Positions 57,146-64,000 of a stretch of DNA of 64,000 nt are shown here, piece after piece. The position numbers and the translations under genes were made by a program. Below the pieces are notes generated by a model. The model made no database searches and had not been told where the DNA came from. It worked only from the letters and a program-made list of their open reading frames with translations. Where the stretch lies: assembly GCA_030180135.1 (NCBI GenBank), contig CM058231.1, forward strand, positions 20,339,034 to 20,403,033, given 5' to 3'. Each line of letters begins with the position of its first letter. The stretch's first letter is position 1. This DNA comes from Orychophragmus violaceus. Its lineage: Eukaryota > Streptophyta > Magnoliopsida > Brassicales > Brassicaceae.

Positions 57146-57251
57146 AAACCCTAGAAATTATAAATGGGACGCGAAATGTTCATTTTATAGTTTAAGACAA
57201 CAGAAAACCCTAAATTTAGCATACGTAATTGCTTAGCTACCAAAGGGCCCA
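57146..57251 (-). promoter_or_regulatory. Telo-boxes and site II element of RPL10
   Basis: aaaccctag (57146-57154) and aaaccctaa (57205-57213) are telo-box sequences; gggccca at 57245-57251 is a TGGGCC site II element. This combination is typical of plant ribosomal protein promoters. Confidence 0.75.
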
Positions 57252-57384
57252 TTGGACATTTGATACCCGGTCCAGGCCTTAATCTTTGACTTGACCTTTA
57301 TCCAACACGATTTATTTTTTGCTTTTTTCCATTTAATGTTTTTTTATGGTTAAAGAAGAAAACAAAACATTGTTGATTTTTTTT

Positions 57385-57640
57385 AGGGTTCGAATGGTAA
57401 CAGCGGATCAGGCGGTGCGAGATGAACATATCAGGTGGTATAGAATTATTTAAGTGCGGTTTGTACGTAAGAAATGCCCTATGTGGAACAAGTGTGGTTA
57501 CATTCTTGATTCTTCTTAGGGTTCGAATGGTAACAGCGGATCAGGCGGTGCGATATGAACAGATCAGGTGGTGTGGAATTATTTAAGTGCGGTTTGTACG
57601 TAAAAAACGCGCTATGCGTAAAAATGTTTGAATGGTGAAA
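57385..57640 (+). repeat. Tandem duplication, 133-bp period
   Basis: agggttcgaatggtaacagc begins at 57385 and again at 57518, and the following ~100 bp are nearly the same (gcggatcaggcggtgcga, ttatttaagtgcggtttgtacg). Shorter gaatggta motifs continue at about 57.63, 57.67 and 58.48 kb. It looks like the interior of a hAT-type MITE, but I found no inverted termini. Confidence 0.75.
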
Positions 57641-58569
57641 AAAGCTCTATGCGGTACAAAATAAATATTTGAATGGTAAAAATGACAAAAAATTGTGCGG
57701 GATACATATTATAGTAAATATTTAAATAAAAATTTTAAATTTGTTTATTAAAAACTTAAATTGATTTTAGTTCGAGTTTCAATTATTTCAAATCTTACCA
57801 TAGTAAAATAAACTTTTCAGCTTTTATAAAAAAAATTGAATAATTTTGGTTTATTTTAGGTTTCTTTCATGTAAATTTAGTTAATTTTGGCTAAATTCGG
57901 TTAATTTAAGTCAGTTTGGTTATGTTATTTTATATTTTAGTATAATTGAGTATATCTCATTTAAAACGGGTATAACTTGATTTTTTAACTATTTAACCGA
58001 TTAGTTCAGTCAAATCCAACCGAACTAAATTCATAACCGAAATTTTTTTTTTAAACTTTATCAAAATAACCAAACTAAATAGCCGAACCAGAACAAAAAT
58101 TCTCAGTTCAATTCGGTTAATTCAGATTCGGTTTTAAATCTCAAATGTAATATGCACTTGTAAATGTTTATGTATTATTCATATTAAATATATTAATATA
58201 ATGTTTTAACCATATATTGTATTTTTGTTTCGGATAAAAACATAAATTTCTAATTATTATTCTCATATAAACAGCATGTGTTTAAAATAATATATCAAAT
58301 TTATTTTTTAAAGAATAAAATTAATTAATTTATGATGAATCGCTAATAAACACACACAAACCACTACATCGTCGGCACAATTTGTTTATGGTGTTGTTTA
58401 TAAGTGAAACGCACTTCCTCTTTTTCTTTTTCTTTTTTTTTCTTTTTTCTTTTGTATTAAAACCACATGTTATAAAAAGTGTTGAATGGTAACAATTATT
58501 TATCCCGCTATATGTGGTAAGTGAAACATTGTAAACATTCATTGTCTTATTCGTTGTTAAACTTGTGTG
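57641..58569. other. AT-rich intergenic DNA
   Basis: Rich in cggtt/aaccg motifs between 57.88 and 58.14 kb, as in hAT-derived repeats. A CT-rich tract lies at 58.42-58.45 kb. No gene. Confidence 0.4.
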
Positions 58570-59213
58570 TTTGTTTTTGTCAACTTTGGCTAAAAGGCCC
58601 AAAAGGCTCGGTCCAACAAGGTTACAATAAGTTCAACAGAGAAATAAACTAATGGGCTAACAAACACAGGCCCAAACCGACTCTAAAAGATAAGATCGGT
58701 AGAAACATGTGTCGGCCTAACAACGGAAACCGGCATGCAACCGAACGGCACCGAAGAACTCGCTGGAAATCGCCAGTAAACCCGCAATCTGTGTCCACGG
58801 AAGATCCTTGTTGTCAATCGATCCATTCCGCCAAAGATACCATCAAAAGAAGAACAGCGTAAAGGAGAAGAGCTGCTTAAATAACCTGTAGGAAAACACC
58901 GCGCCGAGGAAACTCAGCCGCCGGCCAATCGAACAAAGCGAATTGGCCATTTAAATCCTAGCCATAAATGGGAGAAAGCTGCAGAGAAATTATTCCAAGA
59001 GCAAAAAGCCACCAACGAAGATAAGGAAGAGAACCAGTCTTTGTGATGGGATGAAGAACAAGGGAAGGTGATCGGGAAAGCTCTTGCGAGCCAAAGCAAG
59101 AAACGGGCTGGATAGAACCAAACCCAATCTGTGAAAACCGAATTATTCACACCAAAACCCGATCAGAAAGAGAATAAGAAACATCGAAGAGATCAGGAAG
59201 AGACAAAGATCCG
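58570..59213 (-). mobile_element. Non-coding retroposon, 3' part, cut by copia A copy 2
   Basis: Read on the minus strand it is G+C-richer than the surroundings and ends in gttgacaaaaacaaac, a short A-rich tail after the ttgac motif also seen at other retroposon 3' ends here. Its 5' part would lie beyond the copia element, outside the window. No protein recognised. Confidence 0.5.
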
Positions 59214-60127
59214 TGTTGGGAATGTCGTGAAATCAATTTGTACTTACTCAAGTTAGTTGAGGTTCGGTGATCATATAATATTAGGTGGTTAAAATGTTTT
59301 GCTAGAAACCGCTTATACAGAGCCGACCTTGAAGCCAAGCAAGTCAAGCATGTGCTTGTGGCCTTTCATACAATAACTAAATTTCGGCTACAAAATTTAA
59401 ACGTCTCCCTTAAACGAGTTGATTGTGTATAGTATTATGGAGGTAAAAGTTAAAGGGTTCGTGCAAAACATTGCTCTTTTAACTTCTTTTTTCCTTTTTT
59501 CTTTACCGGCACTGCGCTTATAATATATGAATTGAGAATTCATTACTAATATTATATGAACCTACATGGTCACACACTTAAGCAAATTGGATCAATGTTA
59601 TTTTGGGTTTTAAGAATAATACATATATTATTTATGTACATGTGATGTGATGTTAATAAATAATATAATATGTATTATAAGATAACACATGCACGTATGA
59701 AGATGAGAATAATTGTTATTTTTATATTGGGCTTGACCCACATATGTGTTAGGGTTTCAATCACATCATTATATAAGGAGGATATAATGATGCGATTAAA
59801 ACATACGAACCCAATAATTCCTTTTGAGGACGATTATTCTAAAACCCTAGAACTAGAGATACAAATAGTTTGTCAAAGTTATGAGATTTGATCTCGACGG
59901 CACTAGAATCCCATTCGATCCAGTTTGTGTACGTGTGGATACCAGTAGAGGCACAACACTTGGAGTGCTAAGTAACCTCAATCGTTTTGTTCGTTATTCC
60001 GCTGTAGAATATCCATGTATATTCAAATCCGTAGATCTAGATTTCTTTCAGTATTAGCATGAGTTCATGGCTAGTAAATTCATAGGCTGATTCATAAATT
60101 GTTTATAAACTGGTATGAATTCCAACA
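59214..60127 (+). repeat. 5' LTR of copia A copy 2
   Basis: 914 bp from tgttggg to ccaaca, longer than the 639-bp LTR of copy 1. The 5 bases before it are atccg; the matching TSD would be outside the window. Confidence 0.8.
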
Positions 60128-60128
60128 G

Positions 60129-60140
60129 TGGTATCAGAGT
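60129..60140 (+). promoter_or_regulatory. Primer binding site of copia A copy 2
   Basis: tggtatcagagt, one base different from the canonical site, right after the LTR. Confidence 0.8.
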
Positions 60141-61094
60141 CTACTTGTTCAATACTGATTTTGAATCTGAATTTCTTGTGAAACGTGTTCTGCAAAATTT
60201 TTGAATTGATTAAAATATTCATATTTGTGAATATTAATTTACAAGACACGTTTGACATGACAAATTTGAAGTTCTTAAATTATGATTTAATTTTATTAGT
60301 TGTTATCTAGATTTTTATTTACATGGCTGAAAAGTGTTTCGATGTACGTGATTAATAATAATAATGAGAATTTTTTTTTTGTCATGTACACAACTTTCTA
60401 TGCATATTATATATATTTGATATATTACGTATGTTCACTTGTCTAAAAAGTCTAATCACGTTATGGTAGAGAATAATTATTTAATATGACTATTAAATGA
60501 TATTTATGATGAGATCATATCAAATGGTTGATTTGACTCTATCAGGAATCTTTTGATGATAAAAAATTTACGTTTCTTTATTTGATTCAAAAATTAATGT
60601 GATTAATGCTTATGAATTAAATTAAGATAATTAATAATTTAATAAGATTAAATTATTTGTAATCCAACTAAATACATATAAGATATGTATTATCTATATT
60701 TAATCACATATATGAGATATAAAATTTTAAATATAAATCAAAATTGGATTAAAATTAATTCCTCAATCAATATCAAGTATTTGATGCCTCTCCAATCTTA
60801 TCAACTATCAAGGCTTGTTTCGTTGTGTGATGGGTTTGCCAAAGCAAAGTGTCCGCAATTACATAAGTGAGGTAGATGGTAATGGTTACCATGTGGACCA
60901 AGATTGGTTTACTTGACTAAGCTATCAAAACAGTTTTAAGCTTAGAGGCATAGGTTGGATTAGACATAAGATGTCATCTAACAACCAAGAATTATATTTG
61001 ATATAATTAACAAGGTGTTGTTTACCTAAATAACTAGACATTCGGGGGTCGAGCCAAAGCTCACCCGGGTTCTAGTGAAATATGGATCTTGAAT

Positions 61095-61135
61095 CATTAT
61101 ATTCAATTTGAAGAAATTGTTATTTGAATATAATG
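61095..61135 (+). promoter_or_regulatory. Predicted RNA hairpin upstream of gag, copy 2
   Basis: cattatattc (61095-61104) pairs with gaatataatg (61126-61135), extended by two A-T pairs inside. The fifth pair is A-T here and G-C in copy 1. Lies about 75 bases before the gag ATG. Confidence 0.6.
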
Positions 61136-61210
61136 TGAGTTTTTTTAATTGTTGAGATTACTCTTATTCCCGAACATCATATTAATATTTGTTATTCATT
61201 ATCTCCAGCA

Positions 61211-62085
61211 ATGTCAACTCCTCACAACTCGTTCTCATTGAGATCCGTCCTTGAGAAGGATAGACTCAATGGATCGAATTTCCTCGAATGGTATCGAAAC
61301 TTGAGAATTGTTCTCAAACAGGAGAAAAAGAACTATGTCCTTGAAAGGTTCTTCCTGAAAAACCTAAGACCAATGCTCAACATGCAGAGAGAAATGCTTA
61401 TGACAAGCATGTCAATGATAGGGTCGATGTGTGTTGTCTTATGTTGGCTACCATGAACTCAGACTTGCAGAAGCAATATGAGAACGTGGATTCGCCAATA
61501 GACATGATCACTAGCCTGAAAGGAATGTTTCAGGAGCAAGCACGAACTGAGAGATACTAGACGGTTAAGACTCTCATTGAATGCAAGCTACCGAAAGATG
61601 ATCCAGTTAGTCTACATGTCATTAAGATGATGGGTTATATTGATAACCTGGCAAAACTGGATTGTCCTATCAGCCAAGAGTTGGCCACTGATCTCATCTT
61701 GCAGTCATTGCCGTCAAGCTATAATCAGTTTGTTATGAACTACAACATGAACAACTTGACAAAGACTTTGACTGAGTTGCATGGGATGCTTAAAACTGCT
61801 GAACCTAACATCAAGAAGGACACCCCAAATGTACTTATGGTACAAAAGGGTAAAAAGTTTAAGAAACTTGGTAAGAACAAAGGAGATGGCAAGACGAGCT
61901 CGATTGTGAATCCAAGCGAGTCTAACCATGCCCCTAAGTTTAAACATGATCCTTCTAAAGATGATAAGTGCCATTATTGTAATGGTTATGGGCATTGGAA
62001 AAGAAACTGCAATAAATTCCTGGAAGATCTGAAAAAGAAGAAGAAGTCTTTTGAAACTTCATCTTCAGTTATTTATGTTATATAA
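61211..62085 (+). pseudogene. Copia A copy 2 Gag (frameshifted)
   Basis: Begins MSTPHNSFSLRSVLEKDRLNGSNFLEWYRNL at an ATG preceded by a pyrimidine-rich stretch ending in cag. The frame shifts near 61.37 kb, a TAG follows at about 61.56 kb, and the frame from 61627 carries DNLAKLDCPISQELATDLILQSL, the C-terminal capsid part and a zinc knuckle CHYCNGYGHWKRNC. It ends at a TAA just before the protease. Compared with copy 1 the domain order is the same but Gag is broken at two points. Confidence 0.88.
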
Positions 62086-62876
62086 GTAAATGTTACTACT
62101 TCTGGTTCTACTTCTTGGGTATTAGATACCGGCTGTGGCGCTCATATTTGTACAAATATGCAGAGCCTAAGCAACAATAGAACTTTGGAGAAAGGAATAG
62201 TGGACCTACGCGTTGGAAATGGAGCAAGAGTTGCTGCATTAGCCGTAGGAACATTTCATTTGTATTTGCCTTCAGGCATGGTTTTAGAACTTAAGAATTG
62301 CTACTATGTACCTGCTATAAGCAGAAATATTATTTCTATTCCTTGTTTGGATATGGAAGGATATCAGTTTTCAATTAAGAACAAGTGTTGTTCATTTGAT
62401 TACAATGATATATTTTATGGTAGATGTCCATTAGAGAATGAACTTTATGTTCTAAACCAAAGCGTGCCTATCTATAACATTAGTACCAAGAGATTCAAGT
62501 CAAATGACACGAATCAGACTTTCCTTTGACATTGTCGTTTGGGCCACATAAATGAGAAGCGCATTCAATAGCTTCATAGTGATGGACTTTTGAGCTCATT
62601 TGATTATGAATCATATGAGAAATGTGAATCTTGTTTGTTGGGAAAAATGACTAAGGCTCCGTTTACTGGACACAATGAAAGAGCTAAGGATTTGTTGGAA
62701 CTTATACATATTGATGTATGTGGTCCGATGAGCATAAATGCTAGAGGAAACTACCAGTACTTCATCACATTTACTGACGACTTCAGTAGATATGGTTATG
62801 TTTATCTAATGAAACATAAGTCTGAATCTTTTGAAAAGTTCAAAGAATTTCAGAATGAAGTACAAAACCAGTTTGG
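62086..62876 (+). pseudogene. Copia A copy 2 protease and integrase N-terminus
   Basis: Protease starts WVLDTGCGAHIC and runs through DLRVGNGARVAALAVGTF and LKNCYYVPAISRNIISI. A TGA at about 62.53 kb interrupts the GAG-pre-integrase region (HCRLGHI...CESCLLGKM). The integrase core begins LIHIDVCGPMSINARGNYQYFITFTDDFSRYGYVY and stops being copia-like after EVQNQFG, at the insertion point. The family resemblance fills in parts that are deleted from copy 1. Confidence 0.88.
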
Positions 62877-62879
62877 TGA

Positions 62880-62916
62880 TATATCATGGTTTTTACCGGT
62901 TTTATGCCATGATATA
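62880..62916 (+). repeat. Inverted repeat at the LTR start
   Basis: tatatcatgg (62880-62889) and ccatgatata (62907-62916) are exact inverted copies separated by 17 bases. Confidence 0.85.
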
Positions 62917-63566
62917 ATTGTGTTTTAGTGTTCTTTTGTGTTCTTTTAGAGTCTATTACAGGTATAATCAGGTTTGGAACAGAATTGGAGATATTGGAGC
63001 ATTTTGGGGATTTTTGGAGTGTTTGGCCGAGAGATTGAGCTCACTGTTCGATTTTGAGATCATGCATCGATCGACACACCTTTGGTGTCGATCGACACAC
63101 TAGCGAGTTGGGCCGATTCGGCGGTTTAATGAAGATTCAAGATTTTGCACTTTGGCCCAGAAGTTTCCAGTATTTACAAAGAAGCCCCAGCCGAGATTAA
63201 GCCTATATAATTAGAATTTTGGTGTTTATTTTAGATACGCTTTCATAATTAAGAGCAGAGAGTTTTTAGAGCTATTGGGGCTGATCTGATCCTGTACTTC
63301 ACTTTATTTTGGAGAAGATTTCGAACCCCTTTATTTATTTAATCTCTTTTATGCAATCTATTAATTCATTGATTATGTTTACATCTTCTATGTCTGAGTA
63401 GATTCATAGTTAGGTTTAGGGTTTCTCATTAAGGATTTCATGACTTGCTAGACTTGTTTAATTCAGTTAAGGATTCACATGAATAGAATGTTCTTCGATC
63501 TAAATTGAGTTTAATGCTAGTTCTAACCTGATCAATTAGAATCTAGATCTTAGGTTGATAAATACG

Positions 63567-63756
63567 ACACAAGAGTGTGGTTTAGAATCTGAACTATTTA
63601 GGTTGAGCAATTAAATTATTCGCAAAGACATTTGGCTTAGTTTAATTGTGAACATATCAAACTTGAAATTAATGCTGGTTTAATCTATTAGTAATTGCAA
63701 AGAGATTTGGATTACTGCACTTAGATTTAGAGAATTCTCGCAAAGAGATTTGGTTA
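63567..63756 (+). repeat. Spaced copies of cgcaaagagatttggtt motif
   Basis: Clear units begin at 63621, 63695 and 63739, with a weaker one near 63567. Corresponds to the array on the minus strand at 44.56-44.76 kb. Confidence 0.7.
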
Positions 63757-64000
63757 ATTCTATATCCGTGATTTGAGTTCTAGAACTGTGCTTAATTAGA
63801 TCCTGACTGATTGATTTGTCTGCTTGTCTGATTTCCTGAGAACGCCCTAGACTTAGTGCCTTTAATTAACTGTTTTCACCACCAACAATCTGCTACTTGT
63901 TTACTTTCTTGCTTTGCTATTTAGTTTACTACAATTTGCTTTCTTCTTAGTTTAAATTCCTACGGTTCTTTATCTATCGAGACCAGAGTCTCTGTGGATT

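Larger units (their letters stand above)
59214..62876 (+). mobile_element. Copia A copy 2, 3' part lost to a later insertion
   Basis: Same family as the element at 7.1-14.2 kb: LTR start tgttgggaatgtc-tgaaatc, PBS, gag start and the pol order. It breaks off inside the integrase core at 62876, where a gypsy-like LTR begins. The remaining pol may resume beyond the window. Confidence 0.9.
62877..64000 (+). mobile_element. Gypsy-like (Athila/Tat-type) LTR, running off the window
   Basis: Starts tgatatatcatgg exactly where copia homology stops. Contains catcgatcgacacac...tgtcgatcgacacac at 63066-63102, and toward the right edge gatttcgaacccct, spaced cgcaaagagatttggtt units and gagtctctgtggatt. 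The same sequence features occur in the minus-strand fragment at 44.3-45.2 kb. Lineage is inferred from the LTR end pattern; no coding part is visible. Confidence 0.65.

Noticed and set aside
57385..58500. Complete hAT element with gaatggtaac termini
   Set aside because: The outer motifs are in direct, not inverted, orientation and no TSD was found, so only a tandem repeat is reported.
1..64000. CRISPR arrays, rRNA or tRNA genes
   Set aside because: No regular repeat-spacer array and no rRNA or tRNA-like sequence was noticed by eye; the tRNA-complementary sites found are retrotransposon primer binding sites. A tRNAscan run would settle the tRNA point.

Overview
The window reads as a transposon-rich stretch of a plant nuclear chromosome, most likely from the mustard family (Brassicaceae). 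The reasons are two intact spliced nuclear genes (RPL10/uL16 and COX19) in the same order as the Arabidopsis pair At1g66580-At1g66590 as I remember it, ATREP-type Helitron termini, an ONSEN/ATCOPIA78-like copia element, and many L1-type LINE remnants. I cannot name the species. There is no sign of bacterial genes, CRISPR arrays or operons. All family calls come from reading motifs; no database search was run.

Layout. 1-5.8 kb: unclassified repeat, a 5'-truncated LINE (14-bp target-site duplication, TSD), an AT-rich repeat carrying a hAT-like insertion, and a 314-bp tandem duplication. 5.8-14.2 kb: a polyadenylated retroposon whose 3' TSD was later hit by a complete 7.1-kb Ty1/copia element (copia A) with gag intact but pol wrecked. 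14.5-21.0 kb: a decayed, probably full-length LINE on the minus strand (18-bp TSD). 21.2-31.3 kb: a hAT-like element, a LINE 3' scrap, two Helitrons (the second holding a LINE), and GC-rich retroposons. 31.3-37.2 kb: a decayed gag-like gene and a truncated Ty3/gypsy element. 37.2-41.6 kb: AT-rich sequence, two adjacent hAT-like elements and a minus-strand retroposon. 41.7-42.5 kb: a small intronless gene of the host. 43.5-53.8 kb: short plus-strand gene fragments (SDS22-like LRR, PAM71/UPF0016, a transit-peptide-like exon, WNK kinase) broken up by a gypsy-like LTR, the 4.9-kb ONSEN-like element and a GC-rich foldback, ending at a Helitron 3' terminus. 54.0-57.2 kb: COX19 and RPL10 on the minus strand. 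57.4-64.0 kb: a second copia A relative, cut by a gypsy-like LTR that runs off the window.

The genes with a likely host function are the small gene at 41.8 kb, COX19 (mitochondrial copper delivery to cytochrome oxidase) and RPL10 (large ribosomal subunit). COX19 and RPL10 both carry TGGGCC site II elements upstream, and RPL10 also telo-boxes, as expected for housekeeping growth-related genes. Everything else is mobile DNA or captured debris.

The observations I would follow first are the row of unrelated gene fragments ending in a Helitron terminus, the heat-shock-element-like modules in both LTRs of the nearly intact ONSEN-like element, a hairpin with a compensatory base pair just upstream of gag in both copia A copies, and a defective copia A copy that nevertheless moved recently.
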